Position numbers and translations under genes: made by a program. Of a DNA stretch of 64,000 nt, positions 1 through 8,652 are shown in pieces (positions within the stretch are counted from its first letter, which is position 1; every line of letters starts with the position of its first letter). The notes under the pieces were generated by a model. The model ran no database searches, had not been told where the DNA came from, and worked only from the letters and a program-made list of their open reading frames with translations. Source of the stretch: Rhizomicrobium palustre (lineage in GTDB: Bacteria; Pseudomonadota; Alphaproteobacteria; Micropepsales; Micropepsaceae); NCBI RefSeq assembly GCF_011761565.1, contig NZ_JAASRM010000001.1, forward strand, positions 1,240,139 through 1,304,138. The letters are read 5' to 3'.

Positions 1-179
1 AATTGTGCGACCAACAGCCGCCGGGGGCTCGCTCATAAGACGAAGTCCGCTCAATATCGTTACAGTGAGAAGCAATTTTCGCAGCAAAATGCTAGAACAG
101 CTTTCGCAATTGAACTCCATCGCGCTAAATTCTTGACCATAAAAGAAGCGCTGGCAGCACAGCAAATAGGTGGACGCCC

Positions 180-1685
180 ATGGTTGATGACAATCGTATC
201 CGCAGTATCGTGATTGTTGGCGGCGGCACCGCCGGCTGGATGGCGGCAGCCAGCTTCGCCCGCTTTTTAAAGCCCCTCGGCTGCCGAATTGAACTCGTGG
301 AATCTGAAGAAATTGGCACGATCGGCGTGGGCGAGGCCACTATTCCGCCCGTAATGGACTTCATCCGTGTGCTTGGAATCGATGAAAACGACCTCATTCG
401 GAAGACACAAGCGACCTTCAAGCTCGGTATTGTCTTCCAGGATTGGGTGAAGCAGGGTCATAGCTGGTGCCACCCCTTCGGAACGACCGGGTTCGATATC
501 GATGGCGTGCCATTTCATGCCTACTGGATGAAGGAATACCTGGCGGGACGCGCTGAACGGCCGGAAGAATATAACCTGCAAGCCCAGGCGGCCGAAAATG
601 GCAAGTTCATGCGGCCCGTGCAGGCACCCAACTCCCCCCTGGAGCGCATTACATACGCCCTTCACTTCGACGCCATCCTTTTTGCTCGCTATCTGCGTGG
701 CTGGGCGGAAACACGGGGCGTTATCCGCACCGAGGGGCGTGTCGTGGATGTTAGCCTCCGAGCTGAAAACGGCCATGTTGAAAAGCTGAAGCTTGACGAT
801 GGACGAACCATCGAGGGCGATCTGTTTATCGATTGCTCCGGCTTCCAGGGACTTCTGATCGAGCAAGCTCTCAAAACGGGCTACGACAGTTGGAATAAGT
901 GGCTGCCCTGCGATCGCGCGGCGGCAGTTCCGGTGCGCCAGACTCGCGCACCGGCCACCTATACATTGACCAAGGCACTCGACGCGGGTTGGCAATGGCG
1001 TATCCCCCTGCAGCACCGGACCGGCAATGGCTATGTCTATTGCAGCGAGTTCGTGAGCGACGAGCAAGCGCTGGAAACCCTCAAAGCTCATGCGGATGGG
1101 GAGGAAATGAACGATCCACTCCTGATCCGCTTTACCACTGGCCGCCGCAATCTGTTTTGGAACAAGAATGTGGTGGCCCTTGGACTGGCCAGCGGCTTCC
1201 TTGAGCCTCTGGAATCGACATCGATCCATCTCATTCAACGGGGCATTGCCCAGTTGCTAAGGCTCTTCCCCGACCGTAACTTTGAACCTGCAGATCGGGA
1301 CACGTACAATCGCCTCCTTGGCCATGAGTTTGAACGCGTCCGCGATTTCCTAATTCTGCATTACACAACGAATGAGCGGGAGGACACGCCGTTCTGGCGC
1401 CACTGCAAGACGATTCCGCAAGTTGACAGCTTGAAGGAGCGTCTTGAGCTCTTCCGTGGCTATGGCCGCATTCTGCGCGAAGATAGCGACTTATTCCCCG
1501 TGCAAAGCTGGCTGTTCATGTATGCGGGCCAGGGGATAAAGCCGCGCCGTCACGATCCGTTGGCGGATACGCTTGATCCGGAAGTGGTTCGCTCGACCCT
1601 GGAGAACATCAAGGCGGTCGTCTCGTCCTGCACGAAGGCGATGCCCACCCATCAGGAGTTCATCGCGAAAAATTGCGCAGTTTAG
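180..1685 (+). CDS. Flavin-dependent tryptophan halogenase family protein
   Basis: 501 residues, the usual size of FAD-dependent tryptophan halogenases. The N-terminal FAD-binding motif GGGTAGW is at residues 14-20. The motif WQWRIP (271-276) matches the WxWxIP signature that separates halogenases from monooxygenases. Lys81 in TFKLG aligns with the catalytic lysine of PrnA, and Glu345 in LEPLES with its catalytic glutamate. All key residues are therefore present. Start: ATG at 180 with AGGTGG a few bases upstream. It converges on the cupin gene with a 7-bp gap, while its paralogue, SapC and the TonB receptor lie on the other strand. In Caulobacterales and xanthomonads such genes accompany TonB receptors and their true substrates are mostly unknown, so halogenation of free tryptophan should not be assumed. 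Confidence 0.85.
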   Translation: MVDDNRIRSIVIVGGGTAGWMAAASFARFLKPLGCRIELVESEEIGTIGVGEATIPPVMDFIRVLGIDENDLIRKTQATFKLGIVFQDWVKQGHSWCHPFGTTGFDIDGVPFHAYWMKEYLAGRAERPEEYNLQAQAAENGKFMRPVQAPNSPLERITYALHFDAILFARYLRGWAETRGVIRTEGRVVDVSLRAENGHVEKLKLDDGRTIEGDLFIDCSGFQGLLIEQALKTGYDSWNKWLPCDRAAAVPVRQTRAPATYTLTKALDAGWQWRIPLQHRTGNGYVYCSEFVSDEQALETLKAHADGEEMNDPLLIRFTTGRRNLFWNKNVVALGLASGFLEPLESTSIHLIQRGIAQLLRLFPDRNFEPADRDTYNRLLGHEFERVRDFLILHYTTNEREDTPFWRHCKTIPQVDSLKERLELFRGYGRILREDSDLFPVQSWLFMYAGQGIKPRRHDPLADTLDPEVVRSTLENIKAVVSSCTKAMPTHQEFIAKNCAV

Positions 1686-1692
1686 AACGCGC

Positions 1693-2697
1693 TCACTGGC
1701 CGCCACGCAGCAGATGCATCACATAGGCGCGCAGGCGGCCATAATTATCAGGCTTCAGGGGACCAAGAAGGCCATGCTCATCCGCCGGCAGATGCCGCAG
1801 AGGGTGGCCTTCACCCCGAAAGACATAATGGTCAAACCAAGCGCGCCAGGCCGCGCGTTCCTGGGGGGGCCGTTCAGAAATCGCGATCATCGCTAATAGC
1901 ATAGCAGTATATGGCGCGTCAGGCCCCAAGCGAAACGCATCCCACCAATAATTGATAAGCACGTTGAACGGCTCAGTGCCTTCAACTTGATGCCACCAAA
2001 GCTTGGGTAGAAATAACGCGTCGCCGGGCTCAAGCTCTGCCACAAAGGCGCTATCACGATAAGGCTCGAAATCTGGATAAAGTGAGGGGTCTGACGGGCC
2101 CGACGCGGCAAGGCTCACCGGCTGGCCCGCCATGGTGCGGTCGATGGGCCCAATATACATCTTGCCGATCAGTTCTGGCGGATACAGCGTGAATCGACGC
2201 CTGCCTGCCGCAATACAGGCAATATTCTCCATCGCATCATAATGACAAGACACATTGGACTCGTGGCCAACCCAAATGCGAGGCTCCACTCCCGATGCCA
2301 GGGGCATGGGGTTGTCCTGAGTGAAACCCGGCAGATAACTGTCTAGAGGGATGGAGCCCGCATAGACCGACGGGCTTTCCGGCCGGCCAAGATTTTCAAT
2401 GACGGCGTCGACCGCGGCAGCGAAGCGCATCTGCTCGCGCTTAAAATTGAAGCCAGAGAACGTCTCGCCATAATAGTATTTGCCCTGGATCGAGCGATCA
2501 CCGAAAAAAGCTTCCATTTCCAGCCCGCGGTCGAACTGGAGCAGATAATCCCTAAACGCTCCGGCACTGGTAAGCCCAGCTTTGACAGCGGGCCAATCTC
2601 TTACTTGCCCCCGCAATACAACTGGGCGGCAGGATTGAAGCACCTCCCGGAAATCTTCGGGCGTTATCGCGCCACGCTCCGGTACCGGCGTGGTCAT
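1693..2697 (-). CDS. Cupin-like (JmjC/cupin_8) Fe(II)-dependent oxygenase-type protein
   Basis: 334 residues with the cupin_8/JmjC-like fold. His-x-Asp in CHYDAMEN, followed by a Gly-Arg-Arg-Arg-Phe-x-Leu-Tyr-Pro-Pro strand, and the later LPKLWWHQVEG histidine form the expected iron-binding triad of a 2-oxoglutarate-type dioxygenase. The start codon overlaps the stop of the SapC gene by 4 bp, so it is translationally coupled and the last gene of the minus-strand run halogenase-SapC-cupin. Cupin_8 proteins are regular companions of TonB receptors with tryptophan halogenases in alphaproteobacteria. Peptide or protein hydroxylation is a family-based guess; no substrate can be read from the sequence. 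Confidence 0.8.
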   Translation of the reverse strand: MTTPVPERGAITPEDFREVLQSCRPVVLRGQVRDWPAVKAGLTSAGAFRDYLLQFDRGLEMEAFFGDRSIQGKYYYGETFSGFNFKREQMRFAAAVDAVIENLGRPESPSVYAGSIPLDSYLPGFTQDNPMPLASGVEPRIWVGHESNVSCHYDAMENIACIAAGRRRFTLYPPELIGKMYIGPIDRTMAGQPVSLAASGPSDPSLYPDFEPYRDSAFVAELEPGDALFLPKLWWHQVEGTEPFNVLINYWWDAFRLGPDAPYTAMLLAMIAISERPPQERAAWRAWFDHYVFRGEGHPLRHLPADEHGLLGPLKPDNYGRLRAYVMHLLRGGQ

Positions 2698-3380
2698 CTC
2701 GGCAGACCCAGCCCCGCACGCAACGCAGTGTTCTTGCGCTGCGCAAGAAACTTCACCTGCGCCAGGGAGCTAATCATCAGGTAGATGAGATGAAGATACC
2801 CCCTCCGAAAAAGCATCAATACATCCGCATCCGCCAAGTCGCGCAATGCTTCTTGGTTGATTGTATACAGCCCCGCGAGCGAACGGCGAGTGCCATCATC
2901 GAACGATAAGTTAATGTCGATGGGTTCGATCAGCTTCAAGCCAAGTAGGACTTCTATGAAGATGCGCGTCTGCTCCATTCCCGGTACGAGATCGCGGAAC
3001 AACGCCATGATGGACTTCAGATATACCGACGGCGCGCCGGACTCGTCGAACAGAAGCTCTCCGGAACCCACCTTAGGCGAGTCTAAATCTATAGCGATGT
3101 CCGAACCCGCAACGAAGAACGGTCCACGTTGCAGATTGAGCGGACGGTAAACATTGCGCCCTTCTGCCACGAACAGGTTTTCACCCTCATCAAAGCCCAG
3201 CATGGCACCGCAATAGAATGCCCCGGTCTCGGAATCCTTTGAGAAGAATATCGGATAATGCGGCGCTAGATGCGGGAACTCTCCAGCCACCACAGCAACA
3301 AAATTGCGCTCGTCGGATACTAACGCCATCACGCGCAAATCGCGATGGGACTGATTATTCAGTGGAACGATGTTGGTCAC
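2694..3380 (-). CDS. SapC family protein
   Basis: 228 residues of the SapC family (PF07277), named after a Campylobacter surface-layer associated protein. Typical family features are the early run HYPIFFSKD, the AMLGFDEGENLF segment and the central NLQRGPFF. No signal peptide or membrane span is visible, so it is probably cytoplasmic. It starts 6 bp after the stop of the upstream halogenase and overlaps the downstream cupin by 4 bp (ATGA), so the three are almost certainly one transcript. The biochemical role of SapC proteins near TonB receptors is not established. The family call is firm; the function is unknown. Confidence 0.8.
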   Translation of the reverse strand: MTNIVPLNNQSHRDLRVMALVSDERNFVAVVAGEFPHLAPHYPIFFSKDSETGAFYCGAMLGFDEGENLFVAEGRNVYRPLNLQRGPFFVAGSDIAIDLDSPKVGSGELLFDESGAPSVYLKSIMALFRDLVPGMEQTRIFIEVLLGLKLIEPIDINLSFDDGTRRSLAGLYTINQEALRDLADADVLMLFRRGYLHLIYLMISSLAQVKFLAQRKNTALRAGLGLPR

Positions 3381-3386
3381 GGTGCC

Positions 3387-4931
3387 TCAGATCGGCTGCA
3401 AGCCATAGGTTACAATTTTGTCGACGAGCTCGCGGTTCTTGGGCAGCTCAGACCGCATACGGAATGACGAGGTTATATTCTGCCGCATATACTGCGCTGC
3501 CAGCTTTTCATCGACGGCCAATTCGTAGGGATCCACTTCGGTGCGAAAGCCCATGCCATAAAGAACGTATTGATAGCTCGCGGCGGGGAAGACCTCTTCG
3601 AGGCGATCGAATTCGTCGAAAAACCAGGGGGAGCGGTATTTCCAGACTTTCAGCAAATTCTGAAGCCGCTCCGGAATAGTCGACGGATCGGCGTTGTCGA
3701 TCCAGAACTGGCTATCGGTGCGCTTTGTGAGGCAATAGTGCAGTTTCAGAAAATCGATAATCCGGCCCCAGCGATAAGATGTCACCTCGTTAAAATTGGC
3801 AGCGACGATATCCATGATCTCTCGGTTGGCCGGCATCTGCTCGGCAATGAGCTTCGAGGATAGTTCGCCCAACACGATCGCCGAAGACTCCAATGGTTCA
3901 AGGAAGCCGGCAGCGAGCCCGACCGCCACGACATTCTTTTTCCAAAAAATCTCGCGGTGACCGGACCTGATGGGAATCTTGCGAACATTCCGGTCCTTGA
4001 TAGCGGGCCCCACATAGGCCGCGAGAATGGAATGGGCTTCATCGTCACTCATATGGCGGCTGGAAAAGACATGACCAATACCGCGCCGCGTCGGCAGCGC
4101 GATATCCCAAATCCACCCGGCCTTTTGCGCGGTGGCGTTGGTCTGAGACGCCATGGGCGCATCCGGCCGATCATAGGGCACCTGCACAGCCAGCGCGGTA
4201 TCACAGAAAAGCACGTCAGAGCAAGGCTTGAAGCCCACCTCAAGCGTCTTCCCGATCAGCAGGGCCGCGAAACCAGTGCAATCAACAAACAGGTCTCCCC
4301 TGATAGTGCCTGCTTGCGCCGTGTCCAGGCTGGAGATATCGCCGTTTTCGAGTTGGTTCACTTTAATCACGTCGGCAAGCACGTGACGCACACCGAGCTT
4401 GCCGGTCGCATGCGATTGCAGAAACGGTGCAAATTTTCCTGCATCCAAATGATAGGAGTAGTTCGCCGCGCCATCATATTCGGCCATAGTGATGGTTTTC
4501 GGCGCTAGACCTTCGTCACAGAGGACACCTTGGGCGCAGACAGCATCGCAGAAGCTGCGCCCGTCATTCGCCGCGAGCCAATGCGGTGCCAAATTCACCT
4601 GATGGAAGCCTTGAGGCAATACAAGTGGGTGATAATAAAAGTCATCATCAGCCCCGGTGGTCCAGCGCGAGAACTTTCCGCCCTGCTTGAAAGCACCATC
4701 GCAGTGCCGGAAAAAATCTGTTTCAGAGACGCCGATTTTCTTAAGCGTCGTCCGGATGGTCGGCCACGTTCCTTCGCCAACACCGATAATGGCGACAGAC
4801 GGGGATTCGACCAATGTCACAGAAAATTGGCCGGCTTTTATACGGCCTTGATGTCGTGCGGCAATTGTTGAGGCCGCGAGCCATCCCGCAGTACCGCCGC
4901 CAACAATCACGATGTCTTTGACCGGCTGCAT
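3387..4931 (-). CDS. Flavin-dependent tryptophan halogenase family protein (second copy, WxWxI-Ala variant)
   Basis: 514 residues from ATG 4931, chosen over a TTG six bases upstream because a GGGGG ribosome site lies 6 bp before the ATG. The FAD motif GGGTAGW is at residues 11-17. Lys82 in AFKQG and Glu348 in LEPLES match the PrnA catalytic pair. The halogenase signature reads WIWDIA (273-278), so the usual final proline is alanine. This may mark a changed substrate channel or lost chlorination. The gene follows the TonB receptor on the same strand but is separated from it by a strong terminator, and it leads SapC and cupin in an operon. Family call is secure; halogenating activity is uncertain. 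Confidence 0.85.
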   Translation of the reverse strand: MQPVKDIVIVGGGTAGWLAASTIAARHQGRIKAGQFSVTLVESPSVAIIGVGEGTWPTIRTTLKKIGVSETDFFRHCDGAFKQGGKFSRWTTGADDDFYYHPLVLPQGFHQVNLAPHWLAANDGRSFCDAVCAQGVLCDEGLAPKTITMAEYDGAANYSYHLDAGKFAPFLQSHATGKLGVRHVLADVIKVNQLENGDISSLDTAQAGTIRGDLFVDCTGFAALLIGKTLEVGFKPCSDVLFCDTALAVQVPYDRPDAPMASQTNATAQKAGWIWDIALPTRRGIGHVFSSRHMSDDEAHSILAAYVGPAIKDRNVRKIPIRSGHREIFWKKNVVAVGLAAGFLEPLESSAIVLGELSSKLIAEQMPANREIMDIVAANFNEVTSYRWGRIIDFLKLHYCLTKRTDSQFWIDNADPSTIPERLQNLLKVWKYRSPWFFDEFDRLEEVFPAASYQYVLYGMGFRTEVDPYELAVDEKLAAQYMRQNITSSFRMRSELPKNRELVDKIVTYGLQPI

Positions 4932-4966
4932 GCCCAACCCCCGATCTGATTTTGTTGATACTACAG

Positions 4967-4999
4967 AAAAAAAAGCGGGGCCGCCAAGGGCAGCCCCGC
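4967..4999 (-). terminator. Rho-independent terminator after the TonB receptor
   Basis: On the minus strand an 11-bp stem GCGGGGCTGCC / GGCGGCCCCGC (one T-G wobble), with a 3-nt loop, runs straight into eight T residues. It lies 18 bp past the receptor stop and 35 bp before the halogenase start. Receptor transcription should therefore largely end here, leaving lower read-through or a separate promoter to express halogenase-SapC-cupin. Confidence 0.85.
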
Positions 5000-5017
5000 A
5001 AGAATTGAGGAGAACGA

Positions 5018-7975
5018 TTAAAGTTTGAAGTGGGCACCGAAGATGATCTTGCGACCATAATCGACCGCGTCCAGAAGCTGGTTGGAATAGCGACCATGTG
5101 TGGAATAGGTCGAGCCCGTCAGGTTCTGTACGGAAACATATCCGGTCAACTGCTCGGTGATGTCGTAGCTGGTGGAGAAGTCGAGATTCCAGCTCGTATT
5201 CACGAACACCGGTTCGGCGCCGAAGTCAGAACCAGCCTGGGTATGACCGAAGTGATCCAGATAGCTATCTTGCCAGTTGGCAGCCAGACGCGCCTGGAAG
5301 CCATCCTTATCGTAGAACACCATCAGGTTCGCGGAGTCGGCGAGGCCGGTAACCGCAAAGCCCGAAATGTTACGGTCGAGCGGGTTGTATGGCTTGTTGG
5401 TACCAACAATCGTTCCGTTGAGGTTGAAGCCAAAGCCAGTCTCGCCGAACACATGTTGCCATGCCACTTCGAGGCCATAGACATTGGCAGCCGGACCGTT
5501 AACCGGACCAGACACCGTATAGGGAACTTCGACGATCTGACCTGCCGCGGTACAAGGCGCCTTACCCGGTGCAACGCAATGGCCGATATTCCCATAAGTC
5601 GCACTTCTGGAAGAGGTGATGATGAAGTTGTCCACCCCTTTCAAGAAGCTGTTCACCGAGATGTAGGAGTTCTGCGCATAATACCACTGCGCACCAAAAT
5701 CGATGTTATCCGAGAGGAACGGCAACAGATCCGGGTTGCCGCCGCTGGCTGTAACCGAGCCGAGGCGGGCGGTGCTGATGTTCGTCACCGGGTTCAGAGA
5801 GCCAATAGGAGGACGAGTCAATGTGCGCGACACATTCAGGCGCAAATCGAGCGTATCGGTCACCGACAAGGTCAGGTCGAGGTTCGGCAGAAGATACTGG
5901 TAGCTATGGGTGGCGTTGACCGGCAGGGTCTGCTTACCATTGGCATCCGCAACATACACCGTATCCCAAGCAGTCAAATCGCTGGGAATCTGATTAAAGG
6001 CGGATACCGTCCGGCCAAGACCGGACACGTTTTCCTCGGTGATGTCGTAGCGCACACCGAAATTCACCCGCAGCGGCATCTTGGCCAAGGAGCTCTTTAC
6101 CGTGCCCTGGACGAAGCCCGAATAGGTCTTTTCCTGCAAGACCTGATGCGAACCTGGGTTATAGGCGACCTGATACGTCCCGCTAAACGGACGGCCAACG
6201 TTCGACGGATCGTTCGGATCAGCCCCCGGAGTCAATGCGCAGCAATTGCTGGCGCCCACGCCTTTTAAGCCGTTCAGATAATTCAGCGTGTCCCAAGGAT
6301 CATACTGCAGAATGGCAGGCGGCAAGTTGCCAGAGCCCGACCATCCGCTGATGAAGTCCGAGGTGCTGAAGGAATTCTTGAAGAAGTCCTGCGGCAGCGC
6401 GACGCCATTGCCCGGGGCATTGCCGGAAGCGGGACCATAACCGCCATAGGCCTGCCAGTTATTATTCTGGAAGCTATCCCAGCTATCCTGGTTCTTATGC
6501 TCGGCAACATATTGGAAGCCGACCTTCAACGACACGGCGTCGCTTTCGGTCCAGTCACCCTCGAGCTTGACCTGGTTCACCGTGTCCAGGGTCTTGCCCA
6601 TGGTCATTGGAATCACGTGTGAGCCAATGATGCCATTGTTGATGAACTTCGACTTATCGTTACCCGGGCCGTAGAAGGTCGGATAAGGAAGGCCATGCCC
6701 CTCCGGGATAACAATGCCCATGACGGTATTATACTGGGGACCACCGTTGCCGTAGCCGACGTCCACGTCGATACCAACCTGCCCGGCGGGGTTTGACCAA
6801 CCATCGGCGTGGTCGACGTCCAAGGTCAAAAGGAAGTTATCTGAGAGATTCCACTTAATATTCGCGCCAACGTCATTGTACTGCAGGAGCTGTGGATTCC
6901 ATTGGCCCTGGAAGTCCGTCGGCGTGGTTTGCTGGAAATTGACGATGGTGCCGTTCTTGTCGATCTGAATGTTCGACATCGAACCTGAGTTGAACCATAC
7001 ACTGTAGCCATACTGGGCTTGGTGATCGTTATCACGTGAGTAGTTATCGTTGAGCGTGATTTCGATGGTATCGGTCGGCCTCCACTGGAGAGCAACACGG
7101 CCCTGGATACGCTCGACATTTTCGATTTCGTGATAGATGCCGTAGTCCTGCGTGAACCACACCGGCGTTCCAATTGTCGGCGGCGTGCCTGCGAACTGGT
7201 TCTGCTTAAACGCCGCGTTCGCGTCAGTGTTGGCGCCGACCGTCTTGCCTTCCCAACCTTGGTTGTTGATGTGGTTCTGGCGGGTACGGACATCCGAATA
7301 AGACCCTGCAACCAGGATACCGAACTTATCACCAGCGAAAGTATCGCTGATCAGGAATGAGCCGTTCGGCGCCATATCGCCACGCTCCGGCGACACCATG
7401 CCCGAAGCGGAAGCCGCAACAACCAAACCGGGCTTATCAAACGGCTTCGGAAACTTGATGTTGATCGTGGCACCGATGGCTCCCGCGTTCAGGGATGCAT
7501 CCGGCGTTTTCAAAATCGCGATCTGGCTGACGAAGTCGGATGAGACCGAGGAAAAGTCGAAGGCGCGGTTGCCGGTACCAGTTGCGACCTTACGACCATC
7601 GAACAAGGTTTCATTGAAGGTCGGACCGAAGCCACGGACGGTAATTTCACTCGCCTCACCGTTCGACGATGTACCGCCGGTGCCGCCGGATGCGGTGCCG
7701 CGGCCACGCGTCACTGTGATGCCCGGGATGCGCATCATGGATTCGGCAAGGTTCACATCCGGGAATTTGCCGATGTCTTCCGCGCTAATCGCGTCAACGA
7801 GGCCTGCGGATTCGCGCTTGACGTCCAACGACTTCTGCAGAGAGCCACGGATACCGGTGACGATCACCGTTTCCATGCTGTCCTGCGCGACAGCGGGCAC
7901 AGTCGCCATCGCTGCGAAGCATGCCCCGCCCAACAAACCGCTGCGTAGCAGCGTCCTGAAATCTCGATTTTTCAC
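5018..7975 (-). CDS. TonB-dependent outer-membrane receptor
   Basis: 985 residues from GTG 7975, which has the strong ribosome site AGGAGGG 6 bp upstream. A longer in-frame ATG at 8038 has none. A signal peptide (hydrophobic residues 13-30, cleavage after AVA-30) is followed by the TonB box ETVIVTG near residue 35 and the plug motif AISAEDIGKFPD, typical of the Caulobacter-type receptor family (TIGR01782). The C-terminus ends in the beta-strand pattern YGRKIIFGAHFKL with terminal hydrophobic residues, as outer-membrane barrels do. It probably imports an oligosaccharide, peptide or other organic ligand; the ligand cannot be read. The halogenase, SapC and cupin genes downstream on the same strand suggest a linked uptake-and-modification function. 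Confidence 0.93.
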   Translation of the reverse strand: MKNRDFRTLLRSGLLGGACFAAMATVPAVAQDSMETVIVTGIRGSLQKSLDVKRESAGLVDAISAEDIGKFPDVNLAESMMRIPGITVTRGRGTASGGTGGTSSNGEASEITVRGFGPTFNETLFDGRKVATGTGNRAFDFSSVSSDFVSQIAILKTPDASLNAGAIGATINIKFPKPFDKPGLVVAASASGMVSPERGDMAPNGSFLISDTFAGDKFGILVAGSYSDVRTRQNHINNQGWEGKTVGANTDANAAFKQNQFAGTPPTIGTPVWFTQDYGIYHEIENVERIQGRVALQWRPTDTIEITLNDNYSRDNDHQAQYGYSVWFNSGSMSNIQIDKNGTIVNFQQTTPTDFQGQWNPQLLQYNDVGANIKWNLSDNFLLTLDVDHADGWSNPAGQVGIDVDVGYGNGGPQYNTVMGIVIPEGHGLPYPTFYGPGNDKSKFINNGIIGSHVIPMTMGKTLDTVNQVKLEGDWTESDAVSLKVGFQYVAEHKNQDSWDSFQNNNWQAYGGYGPASGNAPGNGVALPQDFFKNSFSTSDFISGWSGSGNLPPAILQYDPWDTLNYLNGLKGVGASNCCALTPGADPNDPSNVGRPFSGTYQVAYNPGSHQVLQEKTYSGFVQGTVKSSLAKMPLRVNFGVRYDITEENVSGLGRTVSAFNQIPSDLTAWDTVYVADANGKQTLPVNATHSYQYLLPNLDLTLSVTDTLDLRLNVSRTLTRPPIGSLNPVTNISTARLGSVTASGGNPDLLPFLSDNIDFGAQWYYAQNSYISVNSFLKGVDNFIITSSRSATYGNIGHCVAPGKAPCTAAGQIVEVPYTVSGPVNGPAANVYGLEVAWQHVFGETGFGFNLNGTIVGTNKPYNPLDRNISGFAVTGLADSANLMVFYDKDGFQARLAANWQDSYLDHFGHTQAGSDFGAEPVFVNTSWNLDFSTSYDITEQLTGYVSVQNLTGSTYSTHGRYSNQLLDAVDYGRKIIFGAHFKL

Positions 7976-8038
7976 GTGGATCCCTCCTGCATGGCATTGG
8001 CAGCCATGATTCCGACTTTCAATAATGAGTACTCGCAA

Positions 8039-8487
8039 CGCACCAAGCCGAACTGGGCCAACGGCTATTCCCGTTCGGCTACTGTCTGACGCTGAGCTGT
8101 GGGGAGAACCCGACAGCGTTTACTACCCTGGTATTGTCATCGGGCGGTTCGTGGCCTTTTGGAAAGACCAACTACCAACCTCGTGTTTTTACCTGTGACA
8201 GTGCGAACGCTAACAAAGCACAACCTGCGCTTCAATATGGAATTATTATAATACTTATACTTTTCCGTGCGTTACGTTGCAGTTTTGCATCAAGAAAAAG
8301 CGCTGTTTTCCTGTATTTTTTGCGGTAACCGGTGACATACCCTACAGTTTTTCTCAGACTAATTACGCTAGTTGCTGAACGCAGACCTGCAAAGGGAGGG
8401 GCTTTTGGTAAGCGCTTTCGAGCCACGCAGGCAGCTAAAGTGGCCAAATAAACCACTCGGAATAGGCACATATATTGTAAGGGAATG
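8039..8487. other. Gene-free stretch upstream of the TonB receptor, with dyad elements
   Basis: About 450 bp without a credible gene. It holds an 8-bp perfect inverted repeat (AGCCGAAC at 8046-8053 and GTTCGGCT at 8073-8080) just upstream of the receptor start, able to fold in the 5' leader. A LacI-operator-like 16-mer lies at 8406-8421, centred on the palindrome AAGCGCTT; its arms match at 6 of 8 positions. An AT-rich stretch near 8235-8265 contains TATAAT-like runs on the minus strand. No protein or RNA family is recognised. Confidence 0.4.
8046..8080 (-). promoter_or_regulatory. 8-bp inverted repeat in the receptor leader
   Basis: AGCCGAAC (8046-8053) is exactly complementary to GTTCGGCT (8073-8080), with a 19-nt loop. 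It lies about 70-105 bp upstream of the receptor GTG on the transcribed side. It could be a leader hairpin or a protein-binding dyad. The perfect arms are seen; the role is inferred. Confidence 0.35.
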
Positions 8488-8562
8488 TGGTAGCAGCGGA
8501 GGGATTTGAACCCCCGACCAAGGGATTATGATTCCCCTGCTCTACCACTGAGCTACGCTGCC
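8488..8562 (-). tRNA. tRNA-Met (CAT anticodon)
   Basis: 75 nt with encoded CCA. The acceptor stem GGCAGCG / CGCTGCT closes with one G-U pair. D arm GCTC-AGTGGTA-GAGC, anticodon stem GGGGA / TCCCT with loop ATCATAA (anticodon CAT), and T arm GGGGG-TTCAAAT-CCCTC are all intact. It lacks the three G-C pairs of an initiator anticodon stem. The ATCATAA loop and body fit elongator tRNA-Met better than the lysidine-modified tRNA-Ile(CAT), although the latter is not excluded by eye. Confidence 0.9.
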
Positions 8563-8652
8563 ACGAGGGCGGGTGATTTAGGTGGCCGCCCCTTCACTGT
8601 CAAGGCGTTCGATGCCGCTGGGGCGGGAAATTTCACCCGGACGGATTGCCAC

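Noticed and set aside
267..1238. A 323-codon open frame on the minus strand
   Set aside because: Antisense to the first halogenase, which carries all family motifs.
5030..6268. A 412-codon open frame on the plus strand
   Set aside because: Antisense to the C-terminal half of the first TonB receptor, with no ribosome site and no recognisable domain.
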